NCBI RefSeq assembly: GCF_947507565.1
Contig: NC_089189.1
Location: forward strand, 2,170,001-2,234,000
DNA from: Oscarella lobularis
Lineage: Eukaryota; Porifera; Homoscleromorpha; Homosclerophorida; Oscarellidae
Direction of reading: 5' to 3'
Length of the DNA stretch: 64,000 nt
The position numbers were made by a program, and so were the translations under genes. Positions 32,679 through 44,134 of the stretch are shown here, piece by piece. Within the stretch, counting starts at the first letter, position 1; the number at the start of each line of letters is the position of its first letter. Under the pieces are notes generated by a model, which worked only from the letters and a program-made list of their open reading frames with translations, made no database searches and was not told where the DNA came from.

Positions 32679-33863
32679 TCATTGGATTTGTCTAGCGCGC
32701 GCTAGTTCTCTCGCGTCTCTCTGCTGAAAAAATATTTCGCGGGCTCTATCGTATAACGCTTGGTCGTATTTGAGGTTTTCTCGTACGATGGGATCGCGCT
32801 TTAGTTCGTTTATCAATGCGGAGCGCGTTTCTGTCACGTCTGAGTCGGCTATCGCCGCGTTTTCCCGCTTTTTTGCGCACGCTACGAGATCGATCCCGTA
32901 TACTTCGGTCATCATTTCGAGCGACTCGGCGAAATGTTCGAGCAAGCCAATAACCGCGAAACGATTCGACAGATCATCAACGATAAATCTAGCGAACTCG
33001 TTGAAGCGAAACGCGTCGCGTTCCATGAGCGCTCGCTGTCGAAACCAACACGGCTCCTTGGCCCATTGATCGACACGTGACCGATTACAATACCGCACGT
33101 TAAACGCCAGCTGAACCAATAGGAAGCTTCGCTGGTGAACGGCCCACTCGCGAAGCGACGCGTTGCGCGCGTCGAGTTGCGGACTGGCGCAAAGCATATC
33201 GCCCGGCTCGCGTTTACAGTAGAAATAACTCGAAACGATTCGCGCTACGGGATCGCGAAGCACGATAAAGTACGAACAAGGCCACGCCTTCTCGGTGACG
33301 TCATCGCACATGCCCATCGTATTTGGGCCTTCTATGAATGAATACGTCACGCGTTGTGCTCGAGTTAATTTGTACTGCCAATAAAGTCTGCTATCTGTGT
33401 GGACGCTTCCTAATAGGCGACTGCCCCGTATATCCGTGCCGGTTTGAGTCAGAAGTCGATCGGGGGAGCCGAGTAGATCGCGTAGGCATTTGCGCATTGT
33501 CGTTCCGCCCGCTTTTTGATGGTGGATATATACTGCCACGCCTTTTTTATATTGGTTCCTAGTTGGGGGCCTCGGTGTGGTGAAATAGTTTCGTAGGCAG
33601 TTATTGCACGGTCGGGTTGCGTAGTCGAAGCGATTTAGTACGGATACGGTGAACTTGACGCCCGAAAAGGCGACGATTTCCGTTCGAGACGTGGGAAGGG
33701 AACGCAAAGGCTTTTGTCTACCTCTCGACGCTTGCACCCGACGTACCTTTAGTCGAATAGCATCGAGAATGAGCGAGAACGCTGGTAGGAGTAGAAGGAG
33801 AGCTAGAACGAGGTAGATCCCTCTTCTTCGCATGTAAACTGATGACGTTATCTGTGACGTCAC
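32679..33863 (-). CDS. Golgi type II membrane sulfotransferase
   Basis: Single-exon frame of 394 residues. A short basic N-terminus and a long hydrophobic anchor (~residues 16-37) suit a type II Golgi enzyme. The PAPS-binding signatures of the carbohydrate sulfotransferase family are visible: a 5'-phosphosulfate loop variant HHQKAGGTTMRK (~residue 113) and the 3'-phosphate motif VLRDPVARIVSSYFY (~residue 200). These enzymes transfer sulfate from PAPS to glycans or glycoproteins, but the acceptor cannot be named. The start could be the first ATG (33863) or the ATG ten codons on (33833), just before the anchor. A LINE fragment begins ~20 bp upstream of the start. Its divergent neighbour is the secreted protein at 35075. 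Confidence 0.8.
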   Translation of the reverse strand: MTSQITSSVYMRRRGIYLVLALLLLLPAFSLILDAIRLKVRRVQASRGRQKPLRSLPTSRTEIVAFSGVKFTVSVLNRFDYATRPCNNCLRNYFTTPRPPTRNQYKKGVAVYIHHQKAGGTTMRKCLRDLLGSPDRLLTQTGTDIRGSRLLGSVHTDSRLYWQYKLTRAQRVTYSFIEGPNTMGMCDDVTEKAWPCSYFIVLRDPVARIVSSYFYCKREPGDMLCASPQLDARNASLREWAVHQRSFLLVQLAFNVRYCNRSRVDQWAKEPCWFRQRALMERDAFRFNEFARFIVDDLSNRFAVIGLLEHFAESLEMMTEVYGIDLVACAKKRENAAIADSDVTETRSALINELKRDPIVRENLKYDQALYDRAREIFFQQRDARELARARQIQ

Positions 33864-33883
33864 GTATCACGTGAAGCCTCTAG

Positions 33884-35060
33884 CAGTTCAGTTCAGTTCA
33901 CAGTTTTATTTTAATACGGAAATCCTTCAGCACGTGGGCCGATCTTCCAGGAAACCGTATACAGGGGAATGACAGCAAAAGGAGAAAAGAGAAAAATGAC
34001 AATATTTACAACTATAACTATATAACCTCTAAATCAGTACACAGAGTTTTGATTGAAATAGTTCTTCAGGCCCAATTTAAAGATCGCGGGATCATTACTC
34101 CCTCTTATGATTGCCGGAAGCGAATTCCATAGAGTTTGAGCCCGAAAGAATGGAGAACGACGAAGTGCCTCGGTGCGTGGTCGGATGACGTTGACCCCAG
34201 AAGCACTGAGACGAGTGGCGGCACCGGTGCGCTGAATACGCCCAATTTTCGCCGCGAGAACAGAAGCTGTGGCGGAGTTGCACAAGCAGCGGTAACTCAA
34301 CATTCCTAGTTGAGTAGCATGCCTTGTGCGAATTGGATTGAGACGAAATAGATCGAGAAGTGCTGCTACTCCTCCAACAGAGGCCGTAGAATCGTCATAA
34401 CGCAAACCAGCCAGACAACGGAGATACCTCTTTTCTATCTGTGCTAAGCGGCTGATTACGCCAGCTGATCCGTCCGCCCAAACGGCAGCCCCGTAGTCAA
34501 GGTCCGGTTGAATGACTGAGCGAACAAACGCTAGTCGAGCTGCGTTGGATAACAGACGATGACATCGGTAAAGAACACCAATTTTTCGGCCAACCTTCCT
34601 AATGACGTTGTCCATCTGCGGTTTCCACGATAGACGACTATCAATCAAAACCCCGAGGTATCTCACGTGAGGTGAAGGCGACAGAATGACATTATTGACC
34701 GAAACCGTATAGATCGACGTGTCTTCAGTATCACGAAACTTGGGAAAAAGCAGAAAAGCCGATTTTTGACCATTGAGAGCCATCAGATTCTCAGAGTACC
34801 ATGAAGTCACACTATTAATATCTTGTTGTAGTTGAGTAACCGCTCCCTCAAAAGTTTCGTTGCTGGAATTAAGACAGGCATCATCTGCGTAAAGGATTAG
34901 AGACGATTGAGAAGAGACGACCGAGGTGATGTTCCGGGTGAAGAAATTGAATAAAAGAGGACCTAATTTTGAACCTTGAGGCACTCCTCTCCTAACTGGC
35001 GACAATTTCAAATTGACTGTGTGTAGATATAGCGCTTGAGATTTCTTCCACAGTTTCATT
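33884..35060 (-). mobile_element. 5'-truncated non-LTR retrotransposon (LINE), reverse transcriptase C-terminal half
   Basis: The minus strand holds an open frame of 341 codons (35059-34034) starting inside the reverse transcriptase: RGVPQGSKLGPLLF, then the catalytic LYADD, VRYLGVLID and the C-terminal LWNSLP phrase typical of CR1/jockey-like elements. The N-terminal RT motifs and endonuclease are missing and a TAA lies just upstream, so it is a dead 5'-truncated copy. The 3' end shows a short tandem (GAACT)n tail at ~33886-33902, as in LINEs that end in microsatellites. It fills essentially the whole gap between two divergent genes. Confidence 0.85.
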
Positions 35061-35074
35061 GTTTAAGTTGAACA

Positions 35075-35822
35075 ATGAGGAAAGCGTATCTTATTTTGGG
35101 TGTGTTCTTCGGCGCGTTGGGTATCGAATACCACAAGTACGGGAATGTGTATTTCTCGGATAATATATTGCCTCTTGTTGAATCTGCTCGTGCCTGTCTA
35201 AACTGGCATGGTAAGAAAACAGCATGAATTGCATGATGATCGTTGCACATTGACCTTCACAGATCATCAGTTACAGACAGTAAACGCAACCTTTAGTGGA
35301 TGGCCATGGGATCCGTCCAAAGAGGAAACCCATCTCGTTTTGATAATTGACTCGAGTAAAAATGCATGGCTATACTCGCAGTTTCTCTTTCTATATTGCA
35401 TGTGCTCAGAAACAGATATCGATGCGGTGAACATAATCATTAAAGGTGACTTTGTCCTACCAAGTGGATACGACCAAAATTTTACTTTGGATGTGCCCTT
35501 CTGCCCAAGCGAAGATTCTTGTTTCATTTCGGCAAACGGTACAAGGACAATTTCAAAAGTAAAGAAAATCTGATTACGTGTGTATGTGTTTGTAGAATCA
35601 TTTACGAAAAATGTTATGTGGCCAAAAGAATCGTTTCTTGAGTACGCCAATCTTGTGGTAATAATTACGATTAGAGAAAGCTACTTTCTACCCCTTAATC
35701 GTATATTTTTATAGACTAGCGCCGACCTGACGCTCCAAGCGACGTCAGTTCAAGGCAAAGACGTTTTCTGCATTCAGTTGTCTACAAACGCTACGGAGAT
35801 CAAGGCTCTCATCGGAACATGA
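35075..35822 (+). CDS. Small secreted protein, family not recognised
   Basis: Four exons fit by splice sites and phase: 35075-35210, 35263-35538, 35596-35657 and 35715-35822; 193 residues. An N-terminal hydrophobic stretch (MRKAYLILGVFFGALG) looks like a signal peptide. The mature part has about six Cys residues, several NxS/T sequons and alternating hydrophobic strands, suggesting a compact extracellular beta domain. No family is recognised. The exon-2 donor GTACAAGG was chosen over a later GTAAAG because only the first gives an intron of normal length and keeps the frame. Its ATG is only ~15 bp from the LINE insertion, so either the 5' UTR is LINE-derived or an upstream exon was lost. Confidence 0.6.
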
Positions 35823-36250
35823 TAGCATACTAATATGAATGAGCGAGAAAGCACTCTTACAACTTCCTATGCAAGTCCGGTTGTTGAGAATTGCTATCTG
35901 TCTTAGTATACACGTTGTTTCGAAATGTCAGTTTTTGTTTGTAGTGCTTTATCTACTTTGGTCTACAGTCTACTAGACTACTGTAACTCTTTTTAATTGA
36001 ATTCCCAAAACACGAAAAAAAGCTTTTGAGCAGGCAGCAGCCACGCAAGACGAAGCGGTCTAAAGGGTTTACTAAAAGAGAAGACCGGGATATCATAGAT
36101 ATCTGTTTCTGTTTCCATGGTTTACAGTAGTTCCGGGTTTCTACTTCCAAATTCGGCTTCACTTACGAGAACAATAGACTGCATGCTCTATGCACCCGAC
36201 AACGATATCTAGATCAGTTCAGAACCTCTATCGCCGCTAGTGAACTGCAG
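35823..36250. other. Intergenic region
   Basis: No coding sequence, repeat or RNA gene is visible. It probably contains the terminator of the small secreted gene and the promoter of the LRR receptor gene. Confidence 0.4.
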
Positions 36251-39200
36251 ATGCTCTTCCCTAATCTCCTACGACTTTGGTGTCTCCTAAGTACAACTAG
36301 AGCGGTTATTCAACCGCAAGCGGATGTGCCTTGCTCGCGCTGCTCGTGGTTGGAGGCGACAAGAGAAATAGACTGTTCAAGGAAGAGACTAACACGTCTG
36401 CCTCATGCTCCCTGCTTTCCAGACAGTGCTGTTTCCTTGTAACAAAATGAGCTAATAGCGCGTCTGTTTGGCAAACTCTCGTCTGTTTATTCAGCACTTT
36501 CGACTTCAATGAAATTCAAACAGTTGATTTCACTTACTTCCTGTATTTTTCATCAAACTTGACTAAGATGTAGGTTTTTATGCTCTCTGGAGACAATGCT
36601 AACTAACGAAATTTTAGAAGTGGGACTCACAACAAAGTGACTGAGCCTTTTCTTCTACCAGGCAAACTTTCAATCATGTAAATCGCGCTGCATACACTAC
36701 GAACGTAATAAGACGACTAACTAAATTTACTAAACAGAAATTTGCGTTACAACCGAATAGGGTCAACGTCCGGATTCTTACAAAAGGGAACACCGTATTC
36801 GTCTCTAACAAATATGTACAGTGGGCTGTCTAGCCAATCGCTTGCAGGCGCAAAGAAGCCGATTTCTAAAAAATCTTTAACATAGCTTACAAGCGATTGG
36901 CCATAACTATCTCCTGCGTGCCCTCACAGTTTTTATTTTTAGCGATCTTTCCCACAACAAACTCAGACTATTGCCTCGACAAGCGTTTGCCAACCTACCC
37001 AGATTGATCTACTTGTCAGTCTGCTTTACTCTATTCAACTTAACTTTTAGAAACGATTTATGCCAGATATTTGGATTTTTAACCAAATTGAACTAATTGA
37101 GCCCAACGCAATCATCAATCTTCCGTGTTTGCAACGCATGTGCGAACTGCTTAGAACTCACGCACCATGAATCTTTAATATTTTTTCGTATAGCACTCTT
37201 GAAGGCAATGCTATCAAGAACATCACTAAGAGCTCCTTTTCTAACTTGGACAGCTTTTTATCTATGTACGAATCATTCGGATAAGTAAAAACCGTTTTAA
37301 TGCAACACCTGTTTAATCAAGGTATTTAACATCAAATAAAATATCTCATTTGCAAGCAAATTTCTTGGACTCGCCATTTCTGACAACATTGTGAGAAACT
37401 AAATCGACCTGGCAATTAATAAATCAATGATGCTCTTAGGGACCTAAGAAACAACTCGATCCGAACCGTTAGTCCTACGGCATTCAATTCTCTACCAAAT
37501 CTACGCCAATTGTACTTTAAAATTATTTGAACGCTTCATGAACTATTTTTAGCGTCACGTGTAGGAGATTGGGTTCCAACTTTATTCAGAGCCTCGAGAA
37601 CAACACGTTCGCGTTCCAAAATAGAGCGATTTTCTTTCTCTTGTATATAATCGATTGCATGCCCAGTTAGTTTCTAAATTTGCTGAAACAAATTTTCTCT
37701 CACCATGCAGGGACTTATCACATAACTGGCTGGCATTCATTAATGGCTTTAGTTTTCAGAGGGAAACACTCATAATGCGCTTGTGAGACTTTCATATATG
37801 CGCAAGTGTGCGAAACAACAATAACGCTCTCTTCTATAATTAACAGGTTTCTTCAGCACAACAGGTTAGAAACTCTTAGCGACTCGCTGCTGGAAAATGT
37901 TCAAGTGGAATCATTGTAAGAGAAGCAGGCAAACGAGCCGCCAATTAGTAAGTGTTCTCTTAGATATGTATCGGGTAACAATCTCAAGGAGCTCCCACAG
38001 TCTTTGTCTAAGCAATCAGGTCTCATGAAATTGTATAAAACGATTTTTTTAAAAAGTGCACAATAGATTCGAATTCGATTATGTTTAGGGACTGCATGTT
38101 TAATTCCATTTCATCAATCAGACAAGCGTCATTCCGGAATCTTACACGTCTCAAAGCTTTGTGAAACGAATTACCTTTAGAAATATAATTGTTAGCCTAA
38201 TGTGGTCTTCTAGAAACCTTATGCACAACAACATCACGTATTTCGAAAACGAAGCTTTCTCAAACTTGAGGAATATTGAGGAAATGTAAGAAACTGAAAC
38301 GCTTTGTGAATAGGCATCAAAATAAAATTTTTAAGGTTCTTGCAAGGCAATCCTTTTGATCTCATGCCAAGGTTTTTATTCAACTGGCATCCCCACAATG
38401 CAAGAGTGTAAGAGCTAGGTTTGTTGGGAAAATATGCTAATTATTTGTTTCTTTAGGTACATGAGATGCTCGGGGACAAATGAAATGCCTCAATTTCCTC
38501 CAGAAACTCATCTGTACTTTACCTTATAAAATCAGCTAGAGCCATTTTATCGTCAGATCTTTCGTAGTCAATGCACAACTAAGGCTGGAGGAATCGAAAT
38601 GAACTTTGATGAAATGATGAGAAAATTCTTGCAGGAAATGGGATACACGTGCAAAGATAAAGAAGACGATTATGACATCGTGCGACCGATCAGTTGCTCC
38701 CAGTGCCCAATTGGCACCGAATCTCGCCACGGCCAATGCACCGCATGCCCGCCAGGTATGAAATAAGGATTAGTCGGTCTAGAGCAATCTATAAAATTTA
38801 CCCTCGTTTGATAGGAGGATTCTATCAAGATGCGACGGGGCAACGAAACTGCAATAAATGCGTAAACGGAACGTACGTGTCGCCCGAAAGACAGCCGGGC
38901 ACGAGCGCAACCGACTGCGCCGTCTGCCCCGAGGGAACAAATACGACCAGACACGCCGGACACCGAGCATGCTACTGCCTTAAAAACTTTTACCGTTTGG
39001 ATCGCTTTGGACGCTGTTACGCCTGCTTGGATCCAGGACAGAACTGCACGAACGATTATCTACATGTAAAGACAGGCTACTGGATGAGTTGGAACGTGTC
39101 TCGTAGCCAAAGTGGCGAAGAACTAGAAAACGAATACTACGAATTCATTAGTAATATTCGAAAAAAAACTGGGTATAACGAGAGCACGGCTAAGTTTGCG

Positions 39201-40738
39201 AAACCGCTGCCAAAAATTCACCTATGCCCTATTCCGGGTAGCTGCAACGGTGTGGATCACATGCAGCTGCGTTTCAGAGAATCGTCTATGTGTACCAAAG
39301 GCTACGAGGGAACTCTTTGCGCCGTCTGTCAACCGTCTTACTACTCGTGGTTTCAGAAATGCTACGAGTGTCCGGCCAAGTGGAGAACGGGTTTACAGAT
39401 ATTGGGAGTTGCTGTGGTGCTCTTCATCGTACTACTCATTCTCTATATTGCCGATAGAAATAGAGAACGATCTCACAACGTGGTTGATCGCATAGCGTCA
39501 AAAGTCAAAATTCTTGTCGGTTTCGGTCAGGTCATGGCCGGAGTTTTCGAAGCTCTAGCCTACGTACCGTGGCCCAAAGTGCTTCTACTGTTCGGTCATT
39601 ATCTCAAACTCATAGAACTAAACGCTGTCGCTGTAGCTAAGCCCTCATGTCTAACAGAATCACTGAAGCTCAACGCTCTCAAGTCGCCTCTAGTAATGAT
39701 GGGATTTCAAATAGGACTTGTGCTAACAATCTGGACCTACTACTTCATCCGTTACAACCTCATTTCGAAGTGCACAAGATCTGGAAGAGCAACTTATAGA
39801 ACTCTGTCTCTAGCAAAAATATCGTGTCTGAGGAACACGTGGTGGATATTGTTCGTATGCTATCCTGCTACAACTGCTCAAGTCGTCACACTCTTACCCT
39901 ATAAACCTTGGACGTGCTTTCGCCTCTGCTTATCGTCTGACGAAAGCAGTGACTCTTGCAAGTGGTTGCTTAAAGGTGACCTTAGTTTAGAATGCGATTA
40001 CGAGTCTACATGGAAAGCGCTGTGGATCACTTGCTGGGCATTATACAGTTATGTCTTGGCTCTGCCTATTCTACTTTTTATTGGACTATTTTACAGCAGG
40101 AAACAGCAGGTCGCTGCGAGAAATGACGACGAAGAATTAGACAACGTGTTAATTAGATGCTATGTGAGACCGGTGCCGTTCAAGATAAATTTAATGAAGT
40201 CACTCTATTTTCTTCACGAGAGTTACAAGAAAAAGTTCTGGTTTTGGGAGATTACAGAGATTCTGCGTAAAATTCTACTCACGTGCGGAATCCAGTTCTT
40301 TGGGGAGAAGAGTCATTCGGGAATTGCTATCGCTGCCCTATTGGCCAATATCTTTCTACTGCTACATGCTCAACTGAGACCACTGAAAAGGAAAGGAGAC
40401 CATTGGCTGCAGTTGATGTCACTGACTGTCATATCGCTTAATCTTACAATCGGAACTCTTCTGGCTATGTCGTATGACCAAGAGACGTACGACAACTCAA
40501 ATGATCAAAGCATCTTTTCTATTATTGTTTTGGTAATCAATGGCCTATTCGTTCTATACGTCCTAGGTAAATTTCTTTGACTAGATAAAGTTTTGCTATT
40601 CGCAGATATACTCTTTTAGGCAAGCTTGTTTTTTCTGTCATCATGGCTGTGAGGTACGTAAGGAAGAAAGAGAGAAAGGTCTCATTGATTCCTCTACTTG
40701 TCGAGCTATTCGATGGAGCTGCCTCCGCGAAAAACTAA
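36251..40738 (+). CDS. LRR / Cys-rich (GCC2-GCC3-type) multi-pass membrane receptor
   Basis: Modular gene. Exon 1 (36251-36438): signal peptide and LRR N-cap CSRCSW. LRR exons, mostly 69-78 bp and all in the same phase: 36495-36569, 36618-36677, 36738-36815, 36943-37014, 37194-37265, 37440-37511, 37565-37642, 37711-37782, 37847-37915, 37964-38032, 38089-38160, 38214-38285, 38336-38407. Then 38457-38513, 38568-38755, 38815-40566 and 40620-40738; 1,078 residues. Typical repeat: DLSHNKLRLLPRQAFANLPR. After the LRRs come Cys-rich ephrin-receptor-like modules (CSQCPIGTESRHGQCTACPPG) and then ~7-9 hydrophobic segments with WEITEILRKILLT and GDHWLQLMSLTVISLNLTIG, phrases seen in protist and invertebrate GCC2/GCC3-type multi-pass proteins. 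Inferred surface receptor or channel-like protein. One further LRR exon at 37067-37139 is off by one base and is left out. Confidence 0.75.
37067..37139 (+). pseudogene. Probable frameshifted LRR exon inside the LRR receptor gene
   Basis: Between two good LRR exons lies NQIELIEPNAIINLPCLQRM, flanked by a CCAG acceptor and an ATGTGCG donor. All other LRR exons enter with one base before the first full codon; this one would enter with two, so splicing it in shifts the frame. The other visible acceptor (37050) leads to a stop. Because the exons are phase-symmetric, skipping it leaves the protein in frame. It may be a decayed exon or a one-base sequence error. Confidence 0.55.
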
Positions 40739-41175
40739 AATCGCAACAAAGGGTAGAAAGGAAGCTTGATTGACTATCTAAAAGACGTGTGTAAATGAAG
40801 GAAAATCATCCCAAACAATGCACGACTATTAATAATGAAATAAGCTTGAGCACATACAGTACGTAGGAGAGATTTATGCGAACATCGCGCCTACTAGTAG
40901 CTACTTTTATACGGATGGGTTGGATGAAATTTCTTATCATGACGTTAGACAGAAGGAAAAAACTCGGAAGAAGACGATCTTCGTTTCGCCTCACGTGAGG
41001 AATAAACATACCTACAGGTATTACTTTCATTGAAACCGTTCTCCTCTAGTATCCGTGTTTTGCCTTTTCTCGGCGTTCCTTCATCCGGAACAGAAAGGAA
41101 CACAGTATGAAAAGCTGAGAACGCAATCTTTTCAACCACTTTTGTCCGTGATCGTAAATAGTTCCTTTAAACGTC
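40739..41175. other. Intergenic region
   Basis: Separates two genes on the same strand; no coding sequence or clear motif is seen. Confidence 0.4.
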
Positions 41176-44134
41176 ATGGCCAAAGCAGAATCGCCTGAGC
41201 CTCGACATTCCCACGAGAGTGCGTTGATCGAGGATGAATTGCATATCTTCGGAGGGAGAAAGGGAGATTATCCTTCCCATTATTTCCCTCGCAACGAAAT
41301 CTGGACTTGTAATGTCCGAGAAGAGAAGAAATGGATGCGTCGCTTCGCCGAAGGAAGGAATGTTCCTCCGCCTTGCTGGGGAGCACAATGCGTGGTCATC
41401 AATGGGATCATCTATTCTTACGGAGGAGAGAAGGAAGACGGGGGTATTCTGGGAGAAGTGTTTGGTTTGGATCCGAAGAAAAGGATATGGATCCAAGTCG
41501 CCACGCCCATCAACGGAAAGAAACCATACCAACGCTGCTACTGCTGTTTGTGGGCCATTGGAGGGAGAATGATCATGTTTGGGGGATTCAGCGAATACAT
41601 TCCTCCAAATCGTCTCCAATCAGGAGCACAATTCAATGGGAAAGTGAATAATGAGAGCTATGAATTTGTATTTGAGGAGGGAAGAGAGAAAGGTAAATTG
41701 CATGAATTAAAATAAGAGAATAAGTTAAATGTTGATGATTAGGATATTGGCTAGATGTTGAATTAAGTGGAAAAAGACCACAACCACGTGCCTATGCGGC
41801 CATGGAAACGATTGATCAACATCGAGGATTACTCCATGGAGGGTGGAATCATAAATCACTTGATGATACATTTGTGATTGATTTGAGAGAAAAGGTAAAT
41901 AATAATACGTTTCGAATCAATTACTGAACTGCTGTAATAGAAATGGATTTGCATCGATATATTTCCAAAACCATCGGCTCGATTTTATCATAGAATGTGT
42001 CGATTAGTGAAAAGAGGATTCGAAAGAAAGAGTTGCTTTCTAATGATCGGCGGTTATAAGAAAGAAAGTTCAGACAGCGGATACATAATTGATTTTGATA
42101 ACCAAAAATCACACAAGGTACAATATTGATTTGATTACAATCAATAATAATATGAATTTAAGATTGACTTGACTCCGGATGTGGCACCGGTTTCGTACCA
42201 CACCCTTCATTGTGTAGCCAATCAAGACGGCTCTGCTCATATCATTATTTCTGGCGGCTTTGACAGAAAAATAGAATACAGGCAAATTATGAAAATCTTT
42301 ACACTTGGTGAGACTAGAATTAATTTGTGATTCGAAAATTATGCTATTGAACAGATCCCTCAAACGAATCATACACGAAGATCGAATCTCTACTTCTCGC
42401 AGGATGCACATTAATTCCATCTTCAGTTAATCAAAAAAGCATCAGGGATGTTGAACAACAAATGGAAAGAATGAGGTACATAAAGGTTTCAGCTAACATT
42501 TCAAACTAATCTGACAACTTTTCGAAACTTCTAGGCAACAATACGAAACTTTGAGAGCTGAAAGGTAGGACCTTCGTCATATTTTATATGTACGTTTCAA
42601 GTATCCCTTGTATACACTAATAATACAGGTCATCGTTGGCTGCTCAATGCCATGATCTTCAAGAACAAGTTGAACGCCAAAAGTAAGAATTTTTACTATA
42701 AACTTTTATGACAATAAACTAAACAATTTCGACAGTGCCCATTTTCAAGCAGAGAGTAGAAGATTAGTAGCAGAAAAGTAAGAAAGAATCCTTCTTCGGT
42801 CTGTAAAACGGCTCAACGGAACACCTAAGGTTGGAAAAGGAATCTCAGTGCCAGGCTCTTCAAGCTCAATGTGAAACTCTCGAGTTGGAAAAGTAAGAAA
42901 CGTCTTAGGTCTACTCTAATTTAATGATCGCATACACTAAACCACGAAATGAAACTAGGACTCACCACCATGCCGAACGTCAAACTTTCGAATCTCAAAT
43001 GTAAGCTACAGCCCTCATCTAAATTGTTCATTAGCTACTCAAAACGTGCGTCTTTAGAAACGAAATCAGGACGCAGTTCCATGCTGAACGTCAAGCCTTG
43101 GAATCACGATGTCAAGTGATTGAGTCGCAACGTCAGACCCTTCAAGAATCATTTGAAGAATCGCGACGAAGTCTTGACCAGTTCATTGAAGTTCTAAGCA
43201 TTAGCCCACAACAAATTCAGCTCACTCAAGACAAGCTGGGAACAGGAGCATATGCCGGTAAATAAAAATTAAAGACAAGTTAGTATTAATTAAAATAGAT
43301 AATATCGAAGATGTGCTCATTGGCCATTGGCATGGCATGGAAGTGGCTGTGAAGAAATTCCACGATCTCATCACGACCGAGAGAACGATACCTACATTCC
43401 GAAGCGAAGTTCTCACGGCCAGTCGACTCCACCATCCCAACATCGTACGAGTGTGCGGTGCAATAATGAGACCGGGTATACCCTTTCAAATTGTCTCCGA
43501 ATTACTCGAGGGATCAGTCAGCGAAGTGATGGATGCCGCTCACTCATCCGGCTCCTATCTTTCAATCTACGAGCAGCTCTCAATTGCAGTCGAGATGACG
43601 TCAGCTATTACGTATCTACATGAGCTCCATCCCCGTCCCTACGTTCACGGCGATATTCGTCCGACGAACGTTTTGATTACGAGGGATATGAGAGTCAAAG
43701 TCGCTGATTTGGGAGCTGCCCATCTGCTGGATAGCTCTCTATCTTCTGGCCCTGTGAGTGCTCCATACGTTGCCCCGGAGAGATTGCCACCTACGTCGCA
43801 ACGCAGTTCGTCGCCTAGTGATGTGTACAGTCTGGGCGTTTCGCTAATTGAAATATTTATCGGTGTGGGGCCAATTCCCGAGGAGAGAAGTGGTCAGCTT
43901 AGCCGGATGATGAATCGGGCTCAGTTGCACGCGATTTGCTCAAGAATGATCGGGGGAAAAGACAGAGTGAGAAATCGTCCTACGAGTGGCGAAGCCCTTG
44001 CAGTTCTGAAAAGGGAAATTTCTCAACTGCTAAGCTTTGGGATCCCAGCCATGAAGAGATTGGTCAAAGGAAAATTCTTAGTAGAAGGAGACAATCGTCG
44101 TCACGTCGTTTCTTTGTCTGACGTCCTAATTTAG
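41176..44134 (+). CDS. Cytosolic kelch / coiled-coil / TKL-like protein kinase
   Basis: Twelve exons: 41176-41692, 41743-41894, 41941-42117, 42163-42307, 42355-42475, 42535-42564, 42629-42682, 42736-42777, 42830-42892, 42959-43000, 43058-43257 and 43299-44134; 792 residues with consistent phases. The N-terminal ~350 residues form kelch repeats (LIEDELHIFGG, GIIYSYGGEKEDGG, RMIMFGGFSE, GLLHGGWNHKSLDDTF, CFLMIGGYKK, HIIISGGF). A run of tiny exons encodes a Gln/Glu-rich coiled coil (~residues 390-510). The kinase domain follows: loop LGTGAY, Lys in VAVKKF, VAPER and the C-lobe. The catalytic loop is HGDIRPTN rather than HRDLKxxN, and DFG is DLG. Asp, Asn and the VAVK Lys are kept, so it may still be active, but this is uncertain. 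There is no signal peptide or membrane helix. Inferred signalling adaptor-kinase that dimerises through its coiled coil. A poly(A) signal AATAAA lies at 44244-44249. Confidence 0.8.

Noticed and set aside
36833-36901. 12-bp perfect inverted repeat in an intron of the LRR gene
   Set aside because: Short arms with a ~45-nt spacer are expected occasionally by chance, and nothing ties it to a known element.
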